Shown: piece after piece, positions 25,275 to 34,039 of the stretch
How the letters are laid out: every line of letters begins with the position of its first letter
Position numbering within the stretch: the first letter of the stretch is position 1
Source of the DNA: Mycobacterium sp.
GTDB lineage: Bacteria; Actinomycetota; Actinomycetes; Mycobacteriales; Mycobacteriaceae
NCBI GenBank assembly: GCA_021732005.1
Contig: JAKFVT010000039.1
Span: 1 to 64,000 of the forward strand
Direction of reading: 5' to 3'
Length of the DNA: 64,000 nt
Translations under genes and position numbers: made by a program
The notes under the pieces: model-generated
Database searches by the model: none
Told to the model about the DNA's origin: nothing
What the model saw: the letters and a program-made list of their open reading frames with translations, nothing else

Positions 25275-26200
25275 GCGGTGACGTTCCCCGTGAGATGGAG
25301 GAAAACCTCGTCCAGAGAGGGCTTCCGCAGTGAAATGTCGGCCAGCTCGACGTCGAGCTGGTCCACCCGCCGAAACACCTCACTCAGTGTCGCCACGCCA
25401 TTGGGCGCCAGGACCGAAACGGTATTGGCGTCTTCGTCGGCCTGAGCGTCCTGGAGATCGGCGACCACGGCGAGGATCTTGGGCAGGTCGGCAGGATCGG
25501 CGGGGCTGACGGTGCAGTAGCTGAATCCGACCCGGCCCTTGAGTTCCTCGGCGGTGCCGGTGGCGACAACGCGGCCATGATTGAGGACGACGATCGAATC
25601 GCTGAGTACGTCAGCTTCCTCGAGGTACTGCGTGGTGAGCAGGACAGTCACACCGTCGGCAACCAGCGACGACACCAGGTCCCACACGATGCGGCGGCTG
25701 CGCGGGTCCAGCCCGGTTGTGGGCTCGTCGAGGAAGAGCACCTTCGGCGGAACGACAAGTGCTGCAGCGATATCCACCCGTCGCCGCATACCGCCGGAAT
25801 AGGTGACCACGTTCCGGTCCGCGGCGTCGGTCAGATCGAACTGCTCGATCAACTCGTCGGCGCGCGCTCTGGCCTCTTTGCGCCGCATACCGTGCAGCCG
25901 GCTGAACATCACCAGGTTCTGCCGCCCGGTGAGCTGCCAGTCGATCGCCGCGATCTGCCCGGTCATCGAGATCGAGGCACGCACCTTCGCGGGATCCTTG
26001 GCGACGTCATAGCCGGCAACGACTGCTTTGCCGTAACTGGGCTGCATCAACGTGGACAGGATGTTGATCGTGGTGGTTTTTCCGGCGCCGTTGTGGCCGA
26101 GCAGCGCGCAGACCGATCCGGTGTCAACAGAAAAGCTCACGTCCTGCAGGGCAAGTATGTCCCCATCGAACGTCTTTGCTACACCATCAAGCTCGATCAC
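25271..26200 (-). CDS. ABC transporter ATP-binding protein, DrrA-like
   Basis: 309-residue ATPase of the Drr/multidrug export class. Walker A is GHNGAGKTT at residues 35-43, the ABC signature is SGGMRRR in the middle, and Walker B is FLDEPTTGLD. The C-terminal about 80 residues form the extra domain typical of DrrA proteins, ending in a segment like LRKPSLDEVFLHLTG. The ATG at 26200 is the first start of the frame. It heads a three-gene operon with two permeases, joined by 4-bp overlaps. No MmpL gene, the usual GPL exporter, is in the window, so this system is the best transport candidate seen. Confidence 0.9.
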   Translation of the reverse strand: MIELDGVAKTFDGDILALQDVSFSVDTGSVCALLGHNGAGKTTTINILSTLMQPSYGKAVVAGYDVAKDPAKVRASISMTGQIAAIDWQLTGRQNLVMFSRLHGMRRKEARARADELIEQFDLTDAADRNVVTYSGGMRRRVDIAAALVVPPKVLFLDEPTTGLDPRSRRIVWDLVSSLVADGVTVLLTTQYLEEADVLSDSIVVLNHGRVVATGTAEELKGRVGFSYCTVSPADPADLPKILAVVADLQDAQADEDANTVSVLAPNGVATLSEVFRRVDQLDVELADISLRKPSLDEVFLHLTGNVTA

Positions 26201-26326
26201 GAATATTGACCATAGCGTGAGTGGCGTCGCGGCGGGCGAAGTAGCGACGTCTTCGTCGCAACCGAGGAACTCAAGGTCATTACCTATCTCTTGACAGCTG
26301 TGATCAATTGCTCGACAGGGGATCGG

Positions 26327-27385
26327 TCATTTGCCGATCCAGTCGAGTAGGGCTCGCATACCTTCCTCAAGCGACCACTTGGGACGCCATCCGAGTGCGT
26401 GTGTGGCTGGCTCGATGTCACACCGCGCGGCACGCACGTCACCGTCGCGGAACTTGCCGACGACGACTGGTTCAGGGGCGCCACAAATGGTGGCGAGCTG
26501 TTGGGCGAGCTCGTGGATTGTGGTCGGTACCCCAGAGCCGATGTCGACGTAGCGCGAGGGTGACGCGGGACTTTCGATCGCCGCGAAGAGTCCCTCGACG
26601 ACATCGTCGATATAGACGAAATCGCGGACGATTCGCCCGTCTTCGTAGACTTCCAGGGCTTGCTTCTCCCGCGACAGCCGGGCGAACAGCGCGACAATCC
26701 CGGTATAGGAATTCGTCAGCGACTGGCCCGGTCCGTACACATTCTGCAGACGTAGGACGCTGAGTTTGGTGTCGTGGGCGGCCGTCCACGCCGCCAGGAT
26801 GTGTTCTTGGGCGAGCTTGGTCGCGGCGTAGATATTGGTGGGCCGCGGCTCGGTGGCCACCGCGCTGCTCGGCAGCGGGATGGCAGGTTCGCCGGCGGGT
26901 CCCTGGGGATCCCAGGTTCCCGCGACGAGCTGGGCATGGCTGCGAGGCGGCGGATAGAAGACGTGGCTGCCGGACTGCCAGGCCCCTTCGCCGTAGACGG
27001 CCCGTGACGAGGCCAGCACCAGCTGGTCGGGCACATGTCCGCACCGGCTCAGCGCGTCGACCAGTTGCGTGGTCCCGACTACGTTGACTGAGCCGTGTCG
27101 GCTGGCCTCCGAAAGTGATTGCGCCGTACCGGTTTCAGCGGCCAGATGCACGATCTGAGACGGCTTGAACAGGCGCAGTACGGCATCGCAGTCGGGAGCG
27201 TGCGTGACATCGCCGGTGAACAGCCGCACAGACGCGGGCAGATTGATCGCCGCACCTTCGGCGTGCACTTGCGGGTGCAGGATGTCCATCACGGCCACGT
27301 CGTAGTCGGCTTCGACGAGCCGACGCGCGAGCGCGGACCCGATGAAGCCGGCACCGCCGGTGATGAGTACTGATCGTGATGACAA
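26327..27385 (-). CDS. NAD-dependent epimerase/dehydratase (extended SDR)
   Basis: 352-residue extended SDR. It has the N-terminal GGAGFIGSALARRL, an ASSRAVYGEG segment giving the catalytic serine region, and YAATK with Tyr186 and Lys190. The protein resembles UDP-glucose 4-epimerases and related sugar epimerases or dehydratases; an insertion around residues 135-170 (HVFYPPPRSHAQ and following) is not standard. It is the last gene of the minus-strand acyltransferase array, 17 bp after the neighbouring acyltransferase. It probably supplies a second nucleotide sugar, such as an epimerised hexose. The exact reaction is not readable from the sequence. Confidence 0.83.
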   Translation of the reverse strand: MSSRSVLITGGAGFIGSALARRLVEADYDVAVMDILHPQVHAEGAAINLPASVRLFTGDVTHAPDCDAVLRLFKPSQIVHLAAETGTAQSLSEASRHGSVNVVGTTQLVDALSRCGHVPDQLVLASSRAVYGEGAWQSGSHVFYPPPRSHAQLVAGTWDPQGPAGEPAIPLPSSAVATEPRPTNIYAATKLAQEHILAAWTAAHDTKLSVLRLQNVYGPGQSLTNSYTGIVALFARLSREKQALEVYEDGRIVRDFVYIDDVVEGLFAAIESPASPSRYVDIGSGVPTTIHELAQQLATICGAPEPVVVGKFRDGDVRAARCDIEPATHALGWRPKWSLEEGMRALLDWIGK

Positions 27386-27402
27386 GGAAGGCCTCCTGAT
27401 TG

Positions 27403-29595
27403 CTAACCGTGGGCGAGTGCGCGGTCGCTCAGCGCGCCTATGACTGGAGCCAGCACCCGGGCGTATTGCAGCGTCAGGTGATTTTGGTCGGAGTACACCA
27501 GAGTGTTGCCGACGATGGCCGGGCAGACTTCGGTGGTGCAGAACAGGTCGGTGAGGTTGGCGTAGTGAGCGCCGCCGGTTCTGGCACCGGCCTCTTCAGC
27601 AGCGATACCGTCAGCATTGACCGCGGTCGACCTGGGTGTCGAACACGCCGTCGCATCATCGAGATGCACGGACAAACAGTCCGGTGCGCCTGATTGCGGG
27701 CCGGGGATCGGACCGAGGACCAGCACCTGCGCCCCGCTGGCGCGCAATTGTTGAACGAGTCGCGTGACGCCACTCAGCCACGCGGGCTCATACGTCGTGA
27801 ACCCGACCTTCCACCCGTATTTGGGGCCATAGCGCCGCAGGACGCTCAACACGATCAGTTGTGGACGTTCCGTCTTGAGCCGAGCGATGACTTGATCGCG
27901 CCACTGCGCACACTCGGTGTACGGCCGTTCGAGGACAGGGTTCAGGGTTGGTAGGTCGAGCATGGGGCAGCCGAGCTTCGCCATGGTCTCCAGGCGCCAG
28001 TGCCGATCCTCGGCTACCTGCTTGAACGCCGGGTTCCACATCGCGGCATTCGAGTCACCGATCAGGGCCACCGTCGTCGACGAGGCGGTGTCGCCCGTCG
28101 CGCAGTCCGGCTGCCCGACTTCGAAATAGCTACGAATACAGCCTGCGGGTGCTGCACCTGGATCGCCTTTTTGCGCCGCGTCAGCGAGTGGGGGCGAGAG
28201 ATTCGACGGTACGGCTCTGATATTCACCGACGCCGCGACCGCCGCCTGCACCTGGGCGGTCGCATTCTGCACAGCGGCGTCGTACGCGGCGATGCCCGCA
28301 CCGGGAGGCAGGGTAGTCGCGGACACGGTCAGCGCCGCCGCGGGCGCGCCGTGGCCCACGGGGTTCGGGACCTGCAGTGCGAGGCCTACGCACACGGCCA
28401 CCGCGGTTGCGATACCGCCTACTGCGAGACTGCGAGCCGGCGAATTGCGGATCTTCGGCGCGAAGCGCAGCGGGTTCTCGACGAACCGCAAGGTGAGCGC
28501 TGCCAAACCTACCGAGAGCGCAATCGCCGCTGCGCCGAGCATCAGGGCGTGGCCGGTGACGGGCGCGATCGCCCACAACGCCATCAGCAATAGCGGCCAG
28601 TGCCAGAGATATAAGGAGTAGGAGATGCGGCCCAGCCATTGCATGGGGCGCGCTTTGAGCAGGCTTCCGCACCCCTGCGCCGGTGTGGCACAGCCGGCAC
28701 CGATCACCAGCACCGCGCCCAATGTCGGCACAATCGCGGCCCACCCTGGATACAGCGTTGTCTGGCTGAAGCACACGCACGCCGCCACGATCAGGGCCAG
28801 CCCTAGCCACCCGGTGATCGCCGCGGCCCGGTTCGTCAGCCGGCGCCAGTGGATCACGGTCAACGCCACCAACCCGCCGGCGGCCAACTGCCAGGCCCGG
28901 GTGGGGAGGGAGAAGAACGCCAGAGACGGTGCCCAGAACGTGACCACCAGGGACAGCGCGAACGATACGACTGCGACCAGTGCCAAGACCATCAGGTATG
29001 GACGTTGCGAAATGGATTCTGCCGCAGCAGATTTTCGGCGGGCACGCAGGACCAGCCAGGTCGTGCCCAGGATGAGGGGAGCCCACACCACATAAAACTG
29101 TTCCTCGACGCCCAGCGACCAGTAGTGCTGGAAAGGCGAGGGCGGCGCGAACGATGCCAGGTAGTCGACGCCTTGAAGTGCGAATCGGTAATTGCTGACG
29201 TACAACGCGCTGGCGATGCCGTCGCCGATGACAGTCCGAGCCGACAGCGGCGGCAACACCAGGACCGACGAGACCATGATGAAGACGCCGATCAGGGCAG
29301 AAGCGGGCAGCAGCCGCCGCGCTCGGGCGCCGTAGAAGCGCCCCAGTCGCACGGTGCCCGACGTGCTGGTCTCGCGCCACAGCAATCCCGTGATCAAGAA
29401 ACCCGAGATGACAAAGAACACGTCCACGCCGACGAATCCGCCACTGAGGCCCGGAATTTCGGCATGGAACAGCACCACGGCCATCACCGCCACCGCGCGC
29501 AGGCCCTCGATGTCAGGGCGGAATTCCTTGTGATCAGGGTGCCGACTCTGGTGTTCCTCAGCAGAGCTGAGACTCTCGGCGTGGGGCACGTTCAT
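27403..29595 (-). CDS. acyltransferase-3 / SGNH fusion, OafA-like (copy 2 of 5)
   Basis: 730-residue membrane O-acyltransferase: acyltransferase-3 domain in the first half (FRPDIEGLRAVAVMAVVLFH; YSLYLWHWP) and SGNH domain at the C-terminus. The SGNH nucleophile block is GDSN near residue 513 rather than GDSH, while the late D-x-x-H dyad is kept (DQNH). The frame is open upstream to 30237, but that extension lies inside the next gene in another frame. The ATG at 29595 forms an ATGA overlap with the stop of the upstream acyltransferase, so the two are translationally coupled. It most likely acylates a sugar of the glycolipopeptide. Confidence 0.88.
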   Translation of the reverse strand: MNVPHAESLSSAEEHQSRHPDHKEFRPDIEGLRAVAVMAVVLFHAEIPGLSGGFVGVDVFFVISGFLITGLLWRETSTSGTVRLGRFYGARARRLLPASALIGVFIMVSSVLVLPPLSARTVIGDGIASALYVSNYRFALQGVDYLASFAPPSPFQHYWSLGVEEQFYVVWAPLILGTTWLVLRARRKSAAAESISQRPYLMVLALVAVVSFALSLVVTFWAPSLAFFSLPTRAWQLAAGGLVALTVIHWRRLTNRAAAITGWLGLALIVAACVCFSQTTLYPGWAAIVPTLGAVLVIGAGCATPAQGCGSLLKARPMQWLGRISYSLYLWHWPLLLMALWAIAPVTGHALMLGAAAIALSVGLAALTLRFVENPLRFAPKIRNSPARSLAVGGIATAVAVCVGLALQVPNPVGHGAPAAALTVSATTLPPGAGIAAYDAAVQNATAQVQAAVAASVNIRAVPSNLSPPLADAAQKGDPGAAPAGCIRSYFEVGQPDCATGDTASSTTVALIGDSNAAMWNPAFKQVAEDRHWRLETMAKLGCPMLDLPTLNPVLERPYTECAQWRDQVIARLKTERPQLIVLSVLRRYGPKYGWKVGFTTYEPAWLSGVTRLVQQLRASGAQVLVLGPIPGPQSGAPDCLSVHLDDATACSTPRSTAVNADGIAAEEAGARTGGAHYANLTDLFCTTEVCPAIVGNTLVYSDQNHLTLQYARVLAPVIGALSDRALAHG

Positions 29596-31790
29596 CTGCT
29601 TTCGATGGCGAGCGCGCGATCGGTCAGCGCGGCGATGGCCGGTGTCAACACGCGTGAGTACTGCAAGGTCAAGTGGCTGACATCGAGGTAGACCAAGGTG
29701 TTGCCGACAATGACAGGGCAGCGTTCCGCGGTGCAGAACAGGTCGGTGAGGTCTGCATAGTGGCCGCCGCCTGCTGCGGTCGCGGCGGCCTCGGCGGCGA
29801 TACCGGACCGGTTCACCGCAGCAGACCGGTCTATCGCGCACGCCGTCGCATCGTCGAGGTGCCCGGACACGCAGATCGGCACATTGGCATGCGGGCTCGG
29901 TATCGGCCCGAGCACCAAAACCTGTGCGCCGGTATCGCGTAGCTGGCGCACGAGCTGGGTCAGTCCATCGATCCAGGCCGAATCGAAACCCCGGAATCCG
30001 CTCATCGTTTCGTCGATGCCATATCCGCGCCACACGCTGAGCACAACGAGCTTGGGGTGTTCGGCGGCCAGGCGGGCCATGATCAATTCGCGCCACTGCT
30101 GGCAATGCTGAAGGTCCTCGACGAGGTTGCCGAATGCACCGCCTGCCCGCGCCTCCACGATCGGGCAGGCCTCCTTGGCCATCATCTCGAGGCGCCAGTG
30201 CCGTTGCGTGGCGATCTCCTGAAACGCCGGCGTCCACATTGCGCCGTGCGAATCACCAATCAGGGCAACGGTGTTGGTCGACGCGGGGTCACCCATCACG
30301 CACGACGGCTGGCCGTTTTCGTAGGGCGTACGCAGGCAGCCCTTGTACGTGTAGTCCTCTTGCTCCTGCGCCAGGTTGTCCAGCGGCGGGGCCAGGTTCG
30401 ACGGGACCGCCTTGATCGCCAGGGAGGCGGCGAGCGCGGTCTGAACCTGGGCGAAGGTCTGGCCGACGGCGGTGTCGTAGGCGGCCTTGGCGGAACCGAC
30501 GGGCACCGCGGCCCCGCTGAGCGTGACCGTCGTCGCCGGCGCACCCGTACCGACCGCAGCGGGCACCACCCTCAACAGCCCGAGGCCGACAAATACCGCG
30601 ATGACGGTGGCCACCGCGCCGAGTCCGAGGCTGCGCCAGGCCGAGTCGCGAATCTTCGGGGCGAATCGCAGTGGGTTCTCCAGGTAACACATCGTCAGCC
30701 ACGCCAGCCCGGCGGAGAGCAGGGCCGCGATGATGCGCTCGGCCAATCCCAGGGGATGGTCCAGCAGTGCGGGCGCCAGTACCAGCACCGGCCAGTGCCA
30801 CAGGTACCACGAATAAGAGATGCGGCCGACCGCGCGCATGGGCGCGGTGCCGAGGAACTGACCGCAGCCCTGTGACGGTGTGGCGCAGCCGGCGCCGATC
30901 ACGAGCAGCGCGCCCAGCGTGGGCAGCAGCGCTGCCGTTCCGGGAAACGGTGTGGTGGAGGTGAACCACACGCTGGCGAGGATGATCATGCCCAAGCCGG
31001 TCCAACCGGCGATGGCGGCAATACGGGGTGAAAGGCGTTGCCACTGTAGGGCGGTCAGCGCGACCAGTCCGCCGATGGCCAACTGCCACGCCCTGGTGGG
31101 CAACGAGAAAAAGGCCATCGCGGGCACGACGTAGGTGACGATCAGCGACAACGCGAACGATACGACGGTGACCAGTGAGAGGACCACGAGGTAGGGACGC
31201 CGCGACGAGGCGATGGCGCGGGACTTGTTCCGTCGGAAACGCCGGATGACCCAGGCGGTGCCCAGCAGTAGCGGCGCCCAGATCAAATAGAACTGCTCCT
31301 CGACGCCCAATGACCAGTAATGCAGGAACGGTGAGGGCGTCAGCAGGTCTGAGAAGTAGTTGATGTTGTCGATGACGAACCAGTAGTTGCCGACATAGAG
31401 CGCGCTCGCGATTCCGTCGTACAGGACAGTCGGAACCCGCAAAGGCGGCAACAGCAGTATCGAGGCGATCATCGTGATGACGCCGACGGTGGCCGAGGCA
31501 GGCAGAAGGCGACGGGCACGCGCGCCGTAGAAGCTGCGAAGCCGAACGCTGCCGGTGCTGCTCACCTCCCGCCAGAGCAGTCCGGTGATCAAGAACCCCG
31601 AGATCACGAAGAACACGTCGACGCCCACGTAACCGCCCCCGATGCCGGGTACGGCAGCGTGGAACAACACGACGGCTGTCACGGCGACAGCGCGCAAGCC
31701 CTCGATGTCCGGGCGGAAGTGCGACTTTTCGGGGCGCCGACTTTGCTGTTCTTCGCTAGCCCTGAGGCTGTCGGCGTGAGCCAAGATCAC
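29592..31790 (-). CDS. acyltransferase-3 / SGNH fusion, OafA-like (copy 3 of 5)
   Basis: 732-residue membrane O-acyltransferase with the same two-domain order. The acyltransferase-3 domain opens FRPDIEGLRAVAVTAV and has YSWYLWHWP. The SGNH domain has GDSH near residue 512 and the final dyad reads DVSH instead of D-x-N-H. The start is GTG at 31790, in the sequence GTGATCTTG, which is identical at the start of copy 5. A TATAAA box lies 8 bp upstream of the start (31804-31799), so a separate promoter is possible. It overlaps copy 2 by four bases. Confidence 0.88.
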   Translation of the reverse strand: MILAHADSLRASEEQQSRRPEKSHFRPDIEGLRAVAVTAVVLFHAAVPGIGGGYVGVDVFFVISGFLITGLLWREVSSTGSVRLRSFYGARARRLLPASATVGVITMIASILLLPPLRVPTVLYDGIASALYVGNYWFVIDNINYFSDLLTPSPFLHYWSLGVEEQFYLIWAPLLLGTAWVIRRFRRNKSRAIASSRRPYLVVLSLVTVVSFALSLIVTYVVPAMAFFSLPTRAWQLAIGGLVALTALQWQRLSPRIAAIAGWTGLGMIILASVWFTSTTPFPGTAALLPTLGALLVIGAGCATPSQGCGQFLGTAPMRAVGRISYSWYLWHWPVLVLAPALLDHPLGLAERIIAALLSAGLAWLTMCYLENPLRFAPKIRDSAWRSLGLGAVATVIAVFVGLGLLRVVPAAVGTGAPATTVTLSGAAVPVGSAKAAYDTAVGQTFAQVQTALAASLAIKAVPSNLAPPLDNLAQEQEDYTYKGCLRTPYENGQPSCVMGDPASTNTVALIGDSHGAMWTPAFQEIATQRHWRLEMMAKEACPIVEARAGGAFGNLVEDLQHCQQWRELIMARLAAEHPKLVVLSVWRGYGIDETMSGFRGFDSAWIDGLTQLVRQLRDTGAQVLVLGPIPSPHANVPICVSGHLDDATACAIDRSAAVNRSGIAAEAAATAAGGGHYADLTDLFCTAERCPVIVGNTLVYLDVSHLTLQYSRVLTPAIAALTDRALAIESR

Positions 31791-31846
31791 CTACCTGCTT
31801 TATAAGCGAACACGTCAATTGAGTCGAGGCATTCTTACACTCGGGC
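31786..31846. repeat. duplicated acyltransferase upstream region, copy A
   Basis: The start-codon region and about 50 bp upstream of the acyltransferase at 29592 resemble the region upstream of the one at 34040 (36237-36292). Shared blocks include GATCACCTAC at the start and GTCGAGGCATT further upstream. This suggests that gene and promoter were duplicated as one unit. Confidence 0.55.
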
Positions 31847-31885
31847 GGCGGCGCGAGGGGTGGTTTGGCGAACAGGTTGTTCGTA

Positions 31886-34021
31886 CTAACTGAACCCGAG
31901 CGCACGATCCGCCAGCACGCCGAGGACCGGTCCCAGCAACCGGACGTATTCGATCGTCAGATGGTTCTTGTCGAGGTAGACCAGTGTGTTGCCGACGATG
32001 ACCGGGCAGCGCTCCGAGGTGCAGAACAGGTTCGTGAGGTCGGCGTACTGACCGCCGCCCGCCGTGGCGGCGGCGGCCTCCGAGCGGATACCGGCTTCGT
32101 TGACCGCGGTCGACCTCGTCGGCGAGCACGCCATTGCATCGGTGAGGTGACCGGACAGGCAGATCGGAGGCACCGAATGCGGGTCTGGGATCGGACCGAG
32201 TACCAGCACCTGTGCGCCAGTGTCACGCAGCTGCCGGACGAGGCGACTCAGGCTGTCGTTCCACGACGGACTGTATGACGTCAGATCTGCCGGGTAGCCG
32301 GAGCTGGGACCGTATTGCCGCCACATGTTGACCACGACCAGTCGCGGGTGCTCGGTGCGGAACCGGTCCATGACCTGGCCGCGCCACTGCTCGCACTCGG
32401 TGTACTTCCGGTGCAGTTGTGGGCTGTTGATGGGTAGATCCAGCAATGGGCAGCCCGCCTTGACCACCATCTCCAGCCGCCAGCCGCGTTGCTCGGCGAT
32501 CCTGCGGAAGCCCTGATTCCACATTGCGGCATTCGAGTCGCCGACCACGGCGACCGTCGTCGTCGATGCGGTGTCGCCGGAGGCGCAATCACGCTGACCC
32601 ACTTGCCAGCCGCTGAGCATGCATCCGCTGCTGTACATGTCGTTGAGCTCGGACGCCGCGTCGGCCAGCGGCGGCTGCAGGTTCGACGGGACATCCTTGA
32701 CGTCGGCCGACGCGGCCACCGCAGACTGCACCTCGGCGAACGCTTGCCTGACGGCCTCGTCGTAGGACGCGATGTCACCCCGCGCGAATGGCGGTGGGAG
32801 AGCGGTGAAGTTCAGCGGCGCGACCGGGGCACCACGTCCAACTGGAGTGGGCACGACGACGAGCAGCGCTGCGCCCACACACGCCGCAGCCGCGGTGGCG
32901 ACCGCGCCCAACCCGAGACTGCGCCACGGCGAGTCGCGGATCTTCGGTGCAAATCGCAACGGGTTTTCGACGAACCGCAGCGTTATCACCGCGAACCCGG
33001 CCGACAGCAAAGCCGCGGTCAGCCGGCCGGCCAGCCCCAACGAATGGCCGAAGATCAGCGGCGCGAATATCAGCACCGGCCAATGCCACAGATACCAGGA
33101 GTAGGAAATCCGGCCGATGGCGCGCATCGGCGCCACTCCCAGCAGTCGTCCGCACCCTTGGGTGGGCGTGGCGCAACCGGCGCCGATGACCAAGGCCGCA
33201 CCCAGGGTCGGCCACAGCGCGGCCATACCCGGATACAGCGTGCTCGCGCTCAATTGATTGCAGGCCACCAGGATGACGCCGAGTCCGACGCACCCGATGA
33301 TCGCGGCGGCGCGCGGCGATAGGCGGCGCCACTGGCCGGCAGTGAGTGCGATCAACCCGCCGACGGCCAGTTGCCAGGCCCGAGTGGGTAGCGAGAAGAA
33401 GGCAACGAACGGTGCGAAGTACGACGCGACAAGCGACAGTGCCAGGGAGACAGCGGCGACGACTGCGAGGATCACCAGATAGAGGCGCGCAGACGCGGTG
33501 GCCTGGGTTTTCGTTCGGCGTCGCAGCCGCCGGATCAGCCAGGCCGTACCGAGAATCAGCGCCGGCCACACCAGATAGAACTGCTCTTCGACGCCGAGCG
33601 ACCAGTAGTGCAGGAAGGGCGACGGCGGGAGGTACGGCGCGGAGTAGTCGACTCCCTGCAGAAGGAACCGGTAATTGCTGACGTACAGCGCGCTCGCGAT
33701 GCCGTCACCGAACGTGGTGCGGGCTTGCAGCGGTGGCAGCAGCACCGCCGCGCCGACCGCGGTGACAATCCCGACGAGCGCCGAGGCCGGCAACAGCCGA
33801 CGAGCCCGGGCGCCATAGAAGCCACGCAACCGCACCGTCCCGGTGGTGTTCGCTTCGCGCCACAGCAGCCCGGTGATCAAGAACCCCGAAATGACGAAGA
33901 ACACGTCGACGCCGACGAACCCGCCTCCAACCCCCGGCACCTCGGCATGAAACAGCACCACGGCCAGCACCGCGATGGCGCGCAGCCCCTCGATGTCCGC
34001 ACGAAACCCTGGTTTCCCCAT
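31886..34021 (-). CDS. acyltransferase-3 / SGNH fusion, OafA-like (copy 4 of 5)
   Basis: 711-residue membrane O-acyltransferase, slightly shorter at the N-terminus than its paralogues (MGKPGFRADIEGLRAIAV). It has the YSWYLWHWP motif and the SGNH block GDSN near residue 494, with DKNH as the late dyad. Asn in place of His in the nucleophile block is shared with copy 2. The ATG at 34021 follows the acyltransferase gene upstream by 18 bp, so it is in the same transcript. The intergenic sequence after it (31791-31885) contains the duplicated promoter region for copy 3. Confidence 0.87.
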   Translation of the reverse strand: MGKPGFRADIEGLRAIAVLAVVLFHAEVPGVGGGFVGVDVFFVISGFLITGLLWREANTTGTVRLRGFYGARARRLLPASALVGIVTAVGAAVLLPPLQARTTFGDGIASALYVSNYRFLLQGVDYSAPYLPPSPFLHYWSLGVEEQFYLVWPALILGTAWLIRRLRRRTKTQATASARLYLVILAVVAAVSLALSLVASYFAPFVAFFSLPTRAWQLAVGGLIALTAGQWRRLSPRAAAIIGCVGLGVILVACNQLSASTLYPGMAALWPTLGAALVIGAGCATPTQGCGRLLGVAPMRAIGRISYSWYLWHWPVLIFAPLIFGHSLGLAGRLTAALLSAGFAVITLRFVENPLRFAPKIRDSPWRSLGLGAVATAAAACVGAALLVVVPTPVGRGAPVAPLNFTALPPPFARGDIASYDEAVRQAFAEVQSAVAASADVKDVPSNLQPPLADAASELNDMYSSGCMLSGWQVGQRDCASGDTASTTTVAVVGDSNAAMWNQGFRRIAEQRGWRLEMVVKAGCPLLDLPINSPQLHRKYTECEQWRGQVMDRFRTEHPRLVVVNMWRQYGPSSGYPADLTSYSPSWNDSLSRLVRQLRDTGAQVLVLGPIPDPHSVPPICLSGHLTDAMACSPTRSTAVNEAGIRSEAAAATAGGGQYADLTNLFCTSERCPVIVGNTLVYLDKNHLTIEYVRLLGPVLGVLADRALGFS

Positions 34022-34039
34022 CCAGACCCGGCCTTTCGA

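Noticed and set aside
29596..30237. Upstream extension of the acyltransferase at 27403
   Set aside because: The extension is arginine-rich sequence antisense-like in character and lies inside the next acyltransferase gene in another frame. The ATG at 29595 gives the family-length protein and an ATGA overlap.
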